Shown piece by piece: positions 16,117 through 25,709 of a DNA stretch of 50,615 nt (position 1 is the first letter of the stretch; every line of letters starts with the position of its first letter). A model generated the notes under the pieces. It did not search any database and was not told the origin of the DNA. It saw nothing but the letters and a program-made list of their open reading frames with translations. The position numbers were made by a program, and so were the translations under genes. The stretch comes from an uncultured Porphyromonadaceae bacterium (GTDB lineage Bacteria > Bacteroidota > Bacteroidia > Bacteroidales > Muribaculaceae): NCBI GenBank assembly GCA_947177405.1, contig CAMWUJ010000014.1, positions 1-50,615 on the forward strand, in the 5' to 3' direction.

Positions 16117-16971
16117 TCATATATTGAAAAAAATCTCTAATAACCAATTCCATAAAAATGGAGTTCCTATCACCAAAAATGAAAGTACTATCTTTATTCT
16201 ACTTTCATTTTCTCTCGGCACACGCAGGAATCTTACTCCCTTATAGATTATATATATAGTCCAAATTGGTAAGAACACAAGTATAGCATCGAGCATCGGA
16301 AGAAGATTCATAGCCATGAAAAAGAGACATAAGGTAGAAAAACAAATCATCAGAAAATTCCTTCCTGCATCCGACTTCATTATGTGTCGGGCTCCCTTTG
16401 GCAATAAAGAGGCACCAATCAAAATTACTGTGAAATATCCAAAGAAGAATGACACAAAGGTTACCAAAGCCTTCATCATACATTCACCCCATGTTATATA
16501 GGTACCATATAATTTCGCTGCAAATTCCGATAATGCGGCTAAAAAAGTCATTGGAATGAAACAACCTGTCATCACAGTCTCAGGAAATAGTCTCCTGCGC
16601 TTTAATTCCTTGCATCCTTCAACAGGAGTCGAGAGAATTTTTATCATCAAAAGGATAGTATTTACTTTATCCTTACTATCACCTTCATTATCTTTAGAGT
16701 CATCATCCTCCTCTTCGTCCTCATCATCCTCTTCTTCCCCATCGTCATAGTTCTCATCCCCCTCATCTCTGCCATAGGATGTTTCTTCCCTTGATACAAA
16801 TGAATCTTCATGATTTATTACCGTTCGAATGTCATCATCCTCTGAGTCATCCTCAGGAAGAGTATAAAGATTATTATCATCCTCCGGATCCAAGTTGTAA
16901 AGGGTATCATCATCTTTGTAAGAGGATTTTTCAGTTTGATTTCCTTTTGTTCTATTACCTTTTACACTCAT
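16117..16971 (-). CDS. Yip1-domain membrane protein with a highly acidic N-terminal region
   Basis: A 284-residue protein. Residues about 18-100 are almost all Asp, Glu and Ser, including a run of DDGEEEDDEDEEEDDDS near 77-93 encoded by GAN repeats. About five hydrophobic segments follow from residue 120 on, among them a region around ETVMTGCFIPMTFLAALSEFA and three near the C terminus. The membrane part resembles Yip1-family proteins, whose bacterial members have no fixed function. The acidic part is presumably cytosolic and disordered. It heads the smpB-U32 set and lies 75 bp behind mutB, with a hairpin between them. Confidence 0.7.
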   Translation of the reverse strand: MSVKGNRTKGNQTEKSSYKDDDTLYNLDPEDDNNLYTLPEDDSEDDDIRTVINHEDSFVSREETSYGRDEGDENYDDGEEEDDEDEEEDDDSKDNEGDSKDKVNTILLMIKILSTPVEGCKELKRRRLFPETVMTGCFIPMTFLAALSEFAAKLYGTYITWGECMMKALVTFVSFFFGYFTVILIGASLLPKGARHIMKSDAGRNFLMICFSTLCLFFMAMNLLPMLDAILVFLPIWTIYIIYKGVRFLRVPRENESRIKIVLSFLVIGTPFLWNWLLEIFFNI

Positions 16972-16987
16972 TATTTTTCATTTGAAC

Positions 16988-17017
16988 GGGAGCGAAGACA
17001 CAGAGGTCTCCGCTCCC
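16988..17017 (-). terminator. Hairpin after mutB, probable terminator
   Basis: On the minus strand GGGAGCGGAGAC pairs with GTCTTCGCTCCC over 12 bp (one G-T) around a six-base loop. No run of T follows, so termination may be factor-assisted. It lies between the mutB stop and the Yip1-like gene. Confidence 0.5.
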
Positions 17018-17046
17018 TATTATCATAATCAGACTAAACCCGGAAT

Positions 17047-19188
17047 TTATTCCGCACGATCCTCATTAAGGATACGCACCATTTCGATGGCACTCTTTGG
17101 AATACGGGTACCGGGACCGAAGATTGCTGCCACGCCGGCTTTATACAGGAAGTCGTAATCCTGTGCGGGAATCACACCACCGGCGGTAACAATGATATCC
17201 TCACGACCAAGCTTCTTAAGCTCTTCAATAACCTGAGGAATAAGAGTCTTATGACCTGCGGCAAGAGACGAAACTCCAAGGATATGGACATCATTCTCCA
17301 CAGCCTGACGGGCTGCCTCAGCAGGAGTCTGGAATAACGGTCCCATATCCACATCAAAGCCACAGTCAGCATAACCGGTTGCAACCACTTTAGCACCACG
17401 GTCATGGCCGTCCTGACCCATCTTAGCAATCATGATACGCGGTTGACGTCCCTCGCGTTTAGCAAAATCAGCCACCATTTTACGGGCTTCCTCAAATTCA
17501 GGATCACCCTTTTCTTCACTTGAATACACGCCTGATATTGTTTTGATTACAGCCTTATATCTTCCAACTTCGGCCTCACATGCATCTGAAATCTCTCCTA
17601 AGGATGCGCGCAGACCCGCTGCTTTGACTGCCAAATCAAGAAGATTACCCTTTGAAGGATCCTTCACTGCTTCAGTGATTGCAGCAAGAGCTTTCTGAAC
17701 TGCCTCTTCGTCTCTGTTCTTGCGAAGATCCTCAAGACGTGCGCATTGCTCTTTTCTAACCTCAGTGTTATCCACCTCAAGGATATCAATAGGATCCTCA
17801 TGATCCAATCTATATTTATTGATACCCACAATAGTCTGCTTGCCAGAATCGATTCGAGCCTGAGTGCGAGCGGCAGCTTCTTCAATCTTAAGTTTCGGAA
17901 GGCCTGTTTCGATTGCCTTAGCCATACCACCAAGAGCCTCGATCTCCTGAATGTGTTCCCAAGCCTTATGAGCTATCTCATTGGTGAGAGCTTCTACATA
18001 GTAGCTGCCACCCCAGGGGTCAACCTGTTTTGTAACATAAGTTTCTTCCTGGATATAAATCTGAGTATTACGTGCGATACGGGCTGAGAAATCTGTAGGA
18101 AGTGCAATAGCCTCATCAAGAGCATTGGTATGAAGTGACTGAGTATGACCCAGAACGGCACCCATAGCCTCGACACAAGTACGGCCCACATTATTGAATG
18201 GATCCTGCTCTGTAAGCGACCATCCCGATGTCTGGGAGTGAGTGCGAAGTGCAAGTGACTTAGGATTCTTGGGATTGAACTGCTTCACAATTTTTGCCCA
18301 AAGCATACGAGCGGCACGCATCTTTGCTATTTCCATAAAATAATTCATGGAAATACCCCAGAAGAATGACAAACGCGGAGCAAAGCTATCTATATCCATT
18401 CCGGCATTTACACCTGCACGGAGATATTCAAGACCATCTGCCAAAGTATATGCGAGTTCAATATCTGCAGTTGCACCGGCCTCCTGCATGTGATAACCGG
18501 AAATGGAGATAGAGTTGAACTTCGGCATATTCTTAGAAGTGTATTCGAAAATATCAGCAATAATCTTCATTGAGAATGCAGGGGGATAGATATAGGTGTT
18601 GCGCACCATGAATTCCTTGAGGATATCATTCTGAATCGTACCCGCCATCTCATCAAGCTTGGCACCCTGCTCAAGACCTGCATTGATATAGAATGCGAGC
18701 ACAGGAAGCACAGCACCGTTCATTGTCATGGATACAGACATCTTGTTCAATGGTATTCCATCAAACAAAACCTTCATATCCTCAAGCGAGCAGATAGACA
18801 CCCCGGCCTTACCCACATCACCAACAACACGCTCATGATCCGCGTCATAGCCACGGTGAGTAGGAAGATCGAAGGCCACGGAAAGTCCTTTCTGACCGGA
18901 AGCAAGATTCCTGCGATAGAAAGCATTGGATTCCGCAGCAGTGGAGAATCCGGCATACTGACGGATTGTCCAGGGACGAAGAGGATACATCGCGCTATAA
19001 GGGCCACGAAGGAATGGAGGAATACCTGATACGAAATCGAGGTGTTCCATGCCCTCAAGATCCTCTTTAGTATAGACCGGCTTCACCGGTATCAGTTCGG
19101 CTGTGAGCCATTCTTCTCCTGCAGCCGGTTTGTTGCCCTCAGGGGCAACTATTTTTGTAATATCTATTTCTTTAAAATTCGGTCTCAT
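17047..19188 (-). CDS. mutB: Methylmalonyl-CoA mutase, large (catalytic) subunit
   Basis: A 713-residue adenosylcobalamin enzyme that interconverts succinyl-CoA and methylmalonyl-CoA, in Bacteroidales mainly on the route to propionate. The N-terminal TIM barrel includes the substrate region [22 protein letters not shown]. The C-terminal cobalamin domain contains DGHDRGAKV (about 592) with the cobalt-ligating His, followed by the G and S/L motifs of the B12 fold. The start is ATG, two bases after mutA. The mutase forms an alpha-beta heterodimer with MutA. No meaB/argK chaperone or epimerase gene is in this window. Confidence 0.98.
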   Translation of the reverse strand: MRPNFKEIDITKIVAPEGNKPAAGEEWLTAELIPVKPVYTKEDLEGMEHLDFVSGIPPFLRGPYSAMYPLRPWTIRQYAGFSTAAESNAFYRRNLASGQKGLSVAFDLPTHRGYDADHERVVGDVGKAGVSICSLEDMKVLFDGIPLNKMSVSMTMNGAVLPVLAFYINAGLEQGAKLDEMAGTIQNDILKEFMVRNTYIYPPAFSMKIIADIFEYTSKNMPKFNSISISGYHMQEAGATADIELAYTLADGLEYLRAGVNAGMDIDSFAPRLSFFWGISMNYFMEIAKMRAARMLWAKIVKQFNPKNPKSLALRTHSQTSGWSLTEQDPFNNVGRTCVEAMGAVLGHTQSLHTNALDEAIALPTDFSARIARNTQIYIQEETYVTKQVDPWGGSYYVEALTNEIAHKAWEHIQEIEALGGMAKAIETGLPKLKIEEAAARTQARIDSGKQTIVGINKYRLDHEDPIDILEVDNTEVRKEQCARLEDLRKNRDEEAVQKALAAITEAVKDPSKGNLLDLAVKAAGLRASLGEISDACEAEVGRYKAVIKTISGVYSSEEKGDPEFEEARKMVADFAKREGRQPRIMIAKMGQDGHDRGAKVVATGYADCGFDVDMGPLFQTPAEAARQAVENDVHILGVSSLAAGHKTLIPQVIEELKKLGREDIIVTAGGVIPAQDYDFLYKAGVAAIFGPGTRIPKSAIEMVRILNEDRAE

Positions 19189-19190
19189 GG

Positions 19191-21050
19191 TTATTTGAGA
19201 AGTTTGGCGTTAAACTCAGTGAGTGTGTCAAGCACATTCACTCTTACATGAATGAAATTCTCTATTCCCTCTTTCTTGAGGTCATCCATACAGGCTGGAG
19301 CGCCGGCAACTACAAAGAGTGCACGACCGTCGAGCTCTTTGAATGCCTCAGGAGCATACTGCGCATATTCGTCATCGCTTGAGCAAAGCACCACCACGTC
19401 AGCTCCCTGAGCCACTGCAGCCTCAACGCCCTCCTTAACGGTGTCGAAACCGATATTATCAATTATTTCATATCCTGCACATCCAAAGAAATTGGCTGAG
19501 AATTGTGCACGTGCAAGACGCATTGCCAGATTTCCTATTGTAAGCATGAATACTTTAGGACGATGTGATGCACGCTCGGTGTCAAGACGGATCTGTTCAA
19601 ACTGGCTTGCAGCTCTATCTGTGTTAAGCCATTCTACTGCGCCATCTTCTGCCTCTACAGCACAACCACACCCACACTTTTTAGCCTCCTCTTTGGCTTT
19701 TCCAAGAGCAGTCTCATTGAAATTAGGATACTGGTTGGTACCGAGAAGAATCTCTTTACGGCGTGCCACATCATTATGACGCTTAATTCCGCTCTCATTT
19801 ACTTTTGCCTGAAGCTCTCCATTTTTCAACATTGCAGCGAAACCGCCCTTATCCTCAACCTCATTGAATACCTTCCATGCCTGAGCAGCGATGGAGGCGG
19901 TAAGTGTTTCAATATAATAAGAACCACCGGCAGGGTCAACTACCTTGTTGAGATGAGACTCTTCACGAAGAAGCACCTGCTGATTTCTTGCGATGCGCTC
20001 GCTGAATTCATCAGGAGTTGTGTAACACTCATCAAAGGCAAGAGTTTCTATTGAATCCACTCCGGCCAGAGCTGCGCTCATAGTTTCAGTCATTGTGCGG
20101 AGAAGATTCACATGAGAATCGAATAATGTCATATTAAACATGCTTGTCACGGCATGAACCATCATTTTGCATGCATTCTCATTTGCAGGATTATATGCCT
20201 TAACTATTTCAGCCCACAACATTCTACCGGCACGGAACTTGGCAAGTTCCATAAAATAGTTGGAGGAAATGCCCATATTGAATTTTATGCGATCAGCCAC
20301 TTCATCAACAGTCATTCCGGCTTCAGTCATCATAGTGAGCCATTCAGCTCCCCATGCAAGTGCATAACCGAGTTCCTGAGTGATATAGGCGCCCGAATTG
20401 TTTAATACGTAGCTATCAACGGCGAAGCAACGAAGACCTTTCACATCCTTCACTGCCTCATAAAGTGCTAATCCTTCTTTTACGGCATCCTTGGGGAAAG
20501 GGAGACCATGTTTAAGAAGACGACGGTAAGGATTATAATCCACCGCTCCACGGAATTCATTTTCTGCACCAGCAGTTTTGACAAGCTTCACAAGCTCCTC
20601 TGCCACAGCTACGGCTTTTCCCGGACAACACTCGATATTGACCTCTACCTTCTTGAGATCAACTCCATTAAGAATAGTGGAGAGGTCGGAAGCTGATACT
20701 TCTCCTCTCAACACAATTCCAAGAGACTCAACGCCACGGTCAAGGATATGACGGGCATGAGTATTCATCTCTTCTGCGGTATTACCCTGCACTCTCTGGC
20801 GTATCAGCCAGTCGTTGTTATCGCGAGTGCCGCGAAGATATGGAAATTCTCCGGGGAGAGTGTTGATAGCCGGAAGATTCTCGATATCTTCCCTGCGATA
20901 GTAAGGTTGTACGTTAAAGCCCTCGTTGGTGCGCCACACAAGTTTCTTGTCAAAATCCGCACCCTTCAAATCGACAGTGATCTTTGCCTTCCACTCATCT
21001 GAGCTTACAGGAGAAAACATGTCGAACAAAGTTTCTTTTTTTTCTGCCAT
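19191..21050 (-). CDS. mutA: Methylmalonyl-CoA mutase, small subunit
   Basis: A 619-residue partner of MutB with the same barrel-plus-Rossmann layout. The DxHxxG cobalamin motif is absent: the corresponding segment reads [19 protein letters not shown]. The subunit is therefore structural, as known for the family. Between the domains a short insert has three clustered cysteines, CGCGC, encoded at 19661-19678. The start is ATG. The gene is preceded by a long leader with its own promoter (21183-21190), and the two genes form an operon. Confidence 0.97.
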   Translation of the reverse strand: MAEKKETLFDMFSPVSSDEWKAKITVDLKGADFDKKLVWRTNEGFNVQPYYRREDIENLPAINTLPGEFPYLRGTRDNNDWLIRQRVQGNTAEEMNTHARHILDRGVESLGIVLRGEVSASDLSTILNGVDLKKVEVNIECCPGKAVAVAEELVKLVKTAGAENEFRGAVDYNPYRRLLKHGLPFPKDAVKEGLALYEAVKDVKGLRCFAVDSYVLNNSGAYITQELGYALAWGAEWLTMMTEAGMTVDEVADRIKFNMGISSNYFMELAKFRAGRMLWAEIVKAYNPANENACKMMVHAVTSMFNMTLFDSHVNLLRTMTETMSAALAGVDSIETLAFDECYTTPDEFSERIARNQQVLLREESHLNKVVDPAGGSYYIETLTASIAAQAWKVFNEVEDKGGFAAMLKNGELQAKVNESGIKRHNDVARRKEILLGTNQYPNFNETALGKAKEEAKKCGCGCAVEAEDGAVEWLNTDRAASQFEQIRLDTERASHRPKVFMLTIGNLAMRLARAQFSANFFGCAGYEIIDNIGFDTVKEGVEAAVAQGADVVVLCSSDDEYAQYAPEAFKELDGRALFVVAGAPACMDDLKKEGIENFIHVRVNVLDTLTEFNAKLLK

Positions 21051-21182
21051 TACAAACAGTTTTTTATGATATAGATTTAGCGTTCTGTAAATTCTATATG
21101 TTATTGGTTTTACTCTATCTTTCTCCGGCCATATTTATATCCTTATTGCCGGATTTAGATATAGACCGCGCGAGTTGTTTCG

Positions 21183-21214
21183 CAAAGATATATAATTTTA
21201 GTATATCTTAAAAA
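21183..21214 (-). promoter_or_regulatory. mutAB promoter with long leader
   Basis: Minus-strand TATCTTTG (21190-21183) fits the -7 consensus. TTTT at 21214-21211, 20 bp upstream, is a one-mismatch -33. The predicted leader is about 125 nt. It contains the inverted repeat TCCGGC / GCCGGA (21124-21129 and 21148-21153) but no recognisable cobalamin riboswitch. Confidence 0.55.
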
Positions 21215-21241
21215 CTTTTCCTGAAATTTATATCGTATTTT

Positions 21242-21907
21242 CTAAGACTGGAGTTCTTTTTCAACACATCTCAGCACTCTGGCGGGAAAATCTTCCACCA
21301 TCTGCATATTATGAGTTGCCATAATCACTGCCGTTCCCTCATCCGAAAGTTTATGAAGCAGGGAAATGATCTGATACCCCGTCTGAGGGTCAAGATTGCC
21401 TGTTGGTTCATCCGCCAGAATAAGATCAGGTGTATTGAGCAGGGAGCGTGCGATCACTATGCGCTGTTGCTCTCCACCGGAAAGTTCATGAGGCATCTTG
21501 TAGGCTTTATTCTCCATCCCGACGGCTTTAAGCACCTCGTTGATTCTCTCCTCCACTTCCTCCTTGTCTTTCCATCCTGTGGCCTGAAGCACAAATCTCA
21601 GATTAGAAAGAGCCGAGCGATCCTGAAGAAGTTGGAAATCCTGAAATACTATTCCAATCTGGCGACGAAGAAACGGCACCTGACGCTTTTTTATATTCAA
21701 AAGGTCGAAATCGAAAACATCTGCCTTTTCTCCACTTGCGATAGGCACATCGGCATATATGGTCTTAAGCAAGGAGCTCTTACCGCTGCCCACTCGTCCT
21801 ACCAAATAGCAGAATTCACCTTTGTCAATTGAGAAGCTGACATTCTTCATCACAAGACGGTCCGCACGTTCTATATCTACATTTTTGTATTCTATAATCT
21901 TATCCAT
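21242..21907 (-). CDS. ftsE: FtsE-like ABC transporter ATP-binding protein
   Basis: A 221-residue ABC ATPase. Walker A is GRVGSGKSS (37-45), the Q-loop is VFQDFQLL (about 88), the signature is LSGGEQQR (142-149), Walker B is [10 protein letters not shown] (162-171), and the switch His lies in MATHN. The sequence has the FtsE/LolD look, and FtsE is the usual assignment for this Bacteroidales protein. With FtsX it would control peptidoglycan hydrolases at the septum. No ftsX gene is adjacent, so the call depends on family resemblance. It starts 27 bp behind radA and probably shares its mRNA. Confidence 0.8.
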   Translation of the reverse strand: MDKIIEYKNVDIERADRLVMKNVSFSIDKGEFCYLVGRVGSGKSSLLKTIYADVPIASGEKADVFDFDLLNIKKRQVPFLRRQIGIVFQDFQLLQDRSALSNLRFVLQATGWKDKEEVEERINEVLKAVGMENKAYKMPHELSGGEQQRIVIARSLLNTPDLILADEPTGNLDPQTGYQIISLLHKLSDEGTAVIMATHNMQMVEDFPARVLRCVEKELQS

Positions 21908-21934
21908 TGAAGTCGTTTTATCGAAAATATGGTC

Positions 21935-23299
21935 TTATTGGAAAATATGTTGAAACACCTCTTCCACTTTCCCCACCTCCACAATCCGGATGCTGAAAGT
22001 GTCTTTTATTCCTTTTAAATTTCCTTTAGGGATAAAAATGGTTTTAAAGCCCAGTTTCTGTGCCTCTGCAACACGCTGCTCAATCCTGGTAACGGTGCGT
22101 ATCTCGCCTGAGAGTCCCACTTCACCTGCAAAAACAGTGTCACGTGGAATTGCGATATCAAAGTTAGACGACATTATTGCGGCTATCACCGACATATCGA
22201 GGGCAGGATCAACCACTTTTAATCCTCCGGCGATATTCAAGAACACATCTTTTTGTCCAAGTTTGAAACGGGCGCGTTTCTCAAGCACTGCCAATAGCAT
22301 ATTGAGACGCCGCTGGTCAAACCCCGTAACAGATCGCTGAGGAGTTCCGTATGCGGCTGAAGAGACAAGTGCTTGCACTTCTACCATCAGAGGCCTGATT
22401 CCCTCAACTGTTACTCCTATCGAGATCCCGCTCATCTCCTCTTCCCTATTATCAGAGAGAAGCATCTCGGAAGGATTTTTGACTTCCTTCAATCCTCTTT
22501 GCACCATCTCATAGATTCCTATCTCATTAGTTGACCCAAATCGGTTTTTTATACCCCTGAGTATCCTGTAGAGATATTGCCGGTCTCCTTCAAACTGCAA
22601 CACTGTATCCACTATATGCTCCAGCACCTTCGGACCCGCAATAGCACCATCCTTATTGATATGGCCGACAAGAATCACCGGCACACCAGACTCCTTGGCA
22701 TAGCGGAGAAATGATGCGGCACATTCCCTGACTTGCGAAACTGATCCGGCAGCCGATTCAATTTCATTCGAACAGATTGTCTGTATTGAATCAACCACTA
22801 TCAATCCGGGTTCAATCTCTTCAATTTGATCAAAAATATTATCAAGCTGAGTTTCACAAAGGATATATGTATCTTCTGATATCTTGCCCAGACGGTCTGC
22901 TCTGAGCTTAAGCTGAGTCGCACTCTCCTCCCCGGAGACATAAAGAATCTTCCGGTTTCGGATCGAGAGGATATTTTGCAAAAGAAGCGTTGATTTCCCT
23001 ATGCCGGGCTCACCACCTATCAGAGTGAGGGATCCTGCCACAAGACCTCCACCAAGAACCCTGTTAAGTTCTCCCGATGGCATTTTCATACGGGCCTCCT
23101 CCTTCACCTCTATATCAGAAAGACGAACAGGCTTCTGACTTTTAACAAGTCCTTTTCTTCCACTTTTCCCTTTAGGAGCCACGACTTTTTCTTCTACAAA
23201 AGTGTTCCATTCACCACAACCGGGACATTTTCCAAGCCATTTAGGACTCTCATATCCGCATTGATTGCAGAACCACACTGTCTTTTTCTTTATCGCCAC
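21935..23299 (-). CDS. radA: DNA repair protein RadA
   Basis: A 454-residue RecA-like helicase that promotes branch migration in recombination. The N-terminal zinc finger has C11, C14, C25 and C28 (CNQCGYESPKWLGKCPGC), the Walker A is GGEPGIGKST (95-104), the RadA signature is KNRFGSTNE, and the C-terminal Lon-like domain follows. The start is GTG at 23299, because no ATG lies in frame before the zinc finger. AAAGGAG directly precedes and overlaps it, so the exact start remains open. The promoter is probably the one at 23349. Confidence 0.95.
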   Translation of the reverse strand: MAIKKKTVWFCNQCGYESPKWLGKCPGCGEWNTFVEEKVVAPKGKSGRKGLVKSQKPVRLSDIEVKEEARMKMPSGELNRVLGGGLVAGSLTLIGGEPGIGKSTLLLQNILSIRNRKILYVSGEESATQLKLRADRLGKISEDTYILCETQLDNIFDQIEEIEPGLIVVDSIQTICSNEIESAAGSVSQVRECAASFLRYAKESGVPVILVGHINKDGAIAGPKVLEHIVDTVLQFEGDRQYLYRILRGIKNRFGSTNEIGIYEMVQRGLKEVKNPSEMLLSDNREEEMSGISIGVTVEGIRPLMVEVQALVSSAAYGTPQRSVTGFDQRRLNMLLAVLEKRARFKLGQKDVFLNIAGGLKVVDPALDMSVIAAIMSSNFDIAIPRDTVFAGEVGLSGEIRTVTRIEQRVAEAQKLGFKTIFIPKGNLKGIKDTFSIRIVEVGKVEEVFQHIFQ

Positions 23300-23348
23300 T
23301 CCTTTTTATTTTATATAATAGTATATTAAATAGCTTTTTAAATCTCCG

Positions 23349-23356
23349 CAAAAATA
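23349..23356 (-). promoter_or_regulatory. Probable radA-ftsE -7 element
   Basis: Minus-strand TATTTTTG fits TAnnTTTG and lies 50 bp before the radA start. A TTG is present on the same strand at 23375-23373, but with only 16 bp spacing, so the -33 element is weak. Confidence 0.4.
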
Positions 23357-23406
23357 CAAAAAATTTCCGAACCAATAATAATTCATTGTGTTTTTTCAAA
23401 TATTTC

Positions 23407-23437
23407 TTTGCAGTCTCATTTTTTAAGCGTATATTTG
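23407..23437 (+). promoter_or_regulatory. serC-serA promoter (-33 TTTG, -7 TATATTTG)
   Basis: TTTG at 23407-23410 and TATATTTG at 23430-23437 are 19 bp apart, a full consensus match. Transcription should start near 23444, just before the ATG of the upstream ORF at 23446. Confidence 0.78.
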
Positions 23438-23445
23438 CTATTGAA

Positions 23446-23541
23446 ATGGCACAAGGCCGTAAAAAAACCTGTTGCCAACCATATCTAACCATGAAAAATA
23501 AGAAAATTATCAAAAAACCATTTAGTCATGAAGAAACATAA
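23446..23541 (+). CDS. Candidate 31-aa upstream ORF overlapping the serC start
   Basis: ATG at 23446 opens a reading frame of 31 codons that begins [14 protein letters not shown] and is lysine-rich. It ends with TAA at 23539-23541, inside serC in another frame, a 14-base overlap with the serC ATG at 23528. It starts within a few bases of the predicted transcription start, so it could be translated from a leaderless mRNA and couple to serC. Adjacent TGT TGC (Cys-Cys) codons are notable in front of serine genes, since cysteine is made from serine. Translation is not proven. Confidence 0.35.
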   Translation: MAQGRKKTCCQPYLTMKNKKIIKKPFSHEET

Positions 23542-24595
23542 CTTCTATGCAGGGCCAAGTATTCTGAGCCCTTACACTATTCAGAAAACAGCAGATGCAG
23601 TGCTAAACTTTGCCGATACAGGACTATCTGTGCTTGAGGTTTCACATCGAAGCAAAGAATTCCAGGCCGTGGTAGATGAGGCACAAGCTCTTACAAAAGA
23701 GTTGCTCCAGCTCCCCGATGACTATCACGTACTCTTCCTCGGTGGAGGAGCTTCCTTACAATTCTGTATGGTGCCCTTCAATATCCTCGAAACGAAAGCT
23801 GCTTACATCAACACTGGTACATGGGCGACAAATGCTATCAAGGAGGCGCGTATTTTTGGTGAGGTCGAGGTTCTTGCTTCTTCCGAGGACACCAAGTTCA
23901 ATTATATTCCTAAAGATTTCACAATCCCCTCTGATGTGGATTATTTCCATTTCACATCCAATAATACAATCTACGGTACAGAGATACGTCATGACTTTGA
24001 CTCTCCTGTTCCAGTGGTATGCGATATGAGCTCCGATATATTCTCTCGCGTGTTTGATCCTACTAAATATGGTATCATCTATGCCGGTGCGCAGAAAAAC
24101 CTCGCCCCCTCCGGAGTCACCATCGTAATTGTAAAGGAATCTCTTCTTGGACACGTTTCTCGGCCGATCCCCACAATGCTTGACTATCGTACCCATATCA
24201 AGAAAGGATCCATGTTCAACACTCCTCCGGTGCTTCCGATCTTCTCTGCCCTCCAGACTCTTCGTTATTATAAGGAGCAGGGTGGCGTAAAAGCAATGGA
24301 GAAGATAGATATGGAAAAGGCAGCTATGCTTTATGATGCAATCGACTCAAGCAAGATGTTTGTCGGCACAGTAGCTGAGGAAGACCGCTCTATCATGAAT
24401 GTATGCTTCGTGATGAAACCCGACTATGCAGAGTTGGAGAAAGACTTCATGGAATTTGCCACTTCTAAGGGCATCGTAGGTATAAAGGGCCATCGTTCAG
24501 TTGGTGGTTTCCGTGCCTCTCTTTACAACGCACTTCCCATCGAGAGCGTGAAGGTTCTTGTGGATGCCATGAAGGAATTCGAAGCCAAACATTAA
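23528..24595 (+). CDS. serC: Phosphoserine aminotransferase
   Basis: A 355-residue class V aminotransferase. It converts 3-phosphohydroxypyruvate and glutamate to phosphoserine, the second step of serine synthesis, and can also serve pyridoxal phosphate synthesis. The PLP lysine is K190 in [13 protein letters not shown], and the N terminus [14 protein letters not shown] is the family start. It is followed after 70 bp by serA, so the two cooperating genes form an operon. The promoter is at 23407-23437. Confidence 0.98.
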   Translation: MKKHNFYAGPSILSPYTIQKTADAVLNFADTGLSVLEVSHRSKEFQAVVDEAQALTKELLQLPDDYHVLFLGGGASLQFCMVPFNILETKAAYINTGTWATNAIKEARIFGEVEVLASSEDTKFNYIPKDFTIPSDVDYFHFTSNNTIYGTEIRHDFDSPVPVVCDMSSDIFSRVFDPTKYGIIYAGAQKNLAPSGVTIVIVKESLLGHVSRPIPTMLDYRTHIKKGSMFNTPPVLPIFSALQTLRYYKEQGGVKAMEKIDMEKAAMLYDAIDSSKMFVGTVAEEDRSIMNVCFVMKPDYAELEKDFMEFATSKGIVGIKGHRSVGGFRASLYNALPIESVKVLVDAMKEFEAKH

Positions 24596-24609
24596 TATTT
24601 AGATATTTT

Positions 24610-24635
24610 GAGTGAGACCGATTCCGGCCTCACTC
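24610..24635 (+). other. Intercistronic hairpin between serC and serA
   Basis: GAGTGAG (24610-24616) pairs with CTCACTC (24629-24635) around a loop that can extend the stem by two G-C pairs. No T run follows, so it may be an mRNA-stabilising or processing element rather than a full terminator. Confidence 0.5.
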
Positions 24636-24665
24636 TGACATTTATATAAAGACAACTAAGAAATT

Positions 24666-25589
24666 ATGAAGATACTGGTTTTCACCGAAAAGCCCTTTGC
24701 AAAAGCAGCCGTAAAAGCTATAGAGCAGACTGTCAATGCATCAGGAAATGATATGATGCTCGTTGAGAATGGCACTCGTGAGGACTTCCTTGCAGCCATG
24801 CCCGGAGTGAATGGTCTTATTGTTCGTTCTGACAAAGTGGATGCTGAACTGATGGATGCAGCAGGAGGGTCTCTTAAAGTTATTGTTCGCGCAGGAGCCG
24901 GATATGACAATATTGACCTTGAGGCTGCCTCCGAACGCAAGATTTGCGTGATGAATACCCCCGGCCAGAACTCAAACGCTGTTGCAGAGCTCGTATTCGG
25001 AATGATAGTGATGATGTGTCGCAATCAATATAATGGCAAATCAGGCACAGAATTGAGAGGAAAATCCCTCGGCATATATGCTTATGGTCAGGTGGGTCGA
25101 AATGTAGCCCGTATTGCCAAAGGATTTGATATGAAGATCGAGGCTCTTGATAAGTTTGTTGATGATGTGGTGATGGAAGCTGACGGTGTTAAACCGGTGC
25201 ATGATGTGGAGAGATTATTCTCTGAGAATGATTTCGTATCTCTTCATATTCCTGCCACTCCCGAAACACGCAAATCTATCGGCTACGATCTCGTGACAAA
25301 GATGCCTCAAAATGGTGTTCTTATCAATACAGCTCGTAAGGAAGTGATTGATGAGGAAGGTCTTATCAAGGCTCTTGAAGAGCGTCCTGACTTAAGATAT
25401 GTATCTGATATCAAGCCTGACAACGCTGAAGAATTCGAAAAGAAATTTGCTTCCCGAGTATTCTTCACTCCCAAGAAAATGGGAGCCCAGACTGCTGAGG
25501 CAAACTTCAATGCAGGTGTGGCTGCCGCAGAGCAGGTGATTGCATATCTTAAAGATGGCTGGGACAAATACCAGGTGAACAAGTTCTAA
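24666..25589 (+). CDS. serA: D-3-phosphoglycerate dehydrogenase, short ACT-less form with Lys in place of the catalytic His
   Basis: A 307-residue D-2-hydroxyacid dehydrogenase. It oxidises 3-phosphoglycerate with NAD, the first step of serine synthesis. The substrate loop VVRAGAGYDNID and the nucleotide fold LGIYAYGQVGRNVARIAKGFD are present, and the catalytic Arg lies in INTARKEVI. The usual His of the TPHxGxxT motif is replaced: residues 267-276 read FTPKKMGAQT, with Lys at 270-271. The regulatory ACT domain is absent, so serine feedback of the classical kind is not expected. The Lys form is known from Entamoeba and related Bacteroidetes enzymes. Confidence 0.95.
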   Translation: MKILVFTEKPFAKAAVKAIEQTVNASGNDMMLVENGTREDFLAAMPGVNGLIVRSDKVDAELMDAAGGSLKVIVRAGAGYDNIDLEAASERKICVMNTPGQNSNAVAELVFGMIVMMCRNQYNGKSGTELRGKSLGIYAYGQVGRNVARIAKGFDMKIEALDKFVDDVVMEADGVKPVHDVERLFSENDFVSLHIPATPETRKSIGYDLVTKMPQNGVLINTARKEVIDEEGLIKALEERPDLRYVSDIKPDNAEEFEKKFASRVFFTPKKMGAQTAEANFNAGVAAAEQVIAYLKDGWDKYQVNKF

Positions 25590-25626
25590 ATTCTTCTCAA
25601 AGATTTAAATTCATAAAAACACAATA

Positions 25627-25662
25627 AAAGCCGGGCTTTTCAGATAAGCCCGGCTAATTTTA
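25627..25662. terminator. Bidirectional terminator between serA and folE
   Basis: AGCCGGGCTT (25629-25638) pairs perfectly with AAGCCCGGCT (25646-25655) around a seven-base loop. T-rich DNA follows on both strands (AATTTTA rightward, TTTTATTG leftward), so it can end both convergent transcripts. Confidence 0.88.
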
Positions 25663-25709
25663 TGTATTTCAGCTTTACATCAGAGATGTCTGACTTCTTT
25701 ATGGTAAAT

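Noticed and set aside
21051..21182. Cobalamin riboswitch upstream of mutA
   Set aside because: No B12-box or conserved junction motif is visible, although the position would be suitable.
23250..23513. 87-codon leftward ORF reading into radA
   Set aside because: It crosses the promoters and the AT-rich gap, has no conserved sequence, and its end overlaps radA in another frame.
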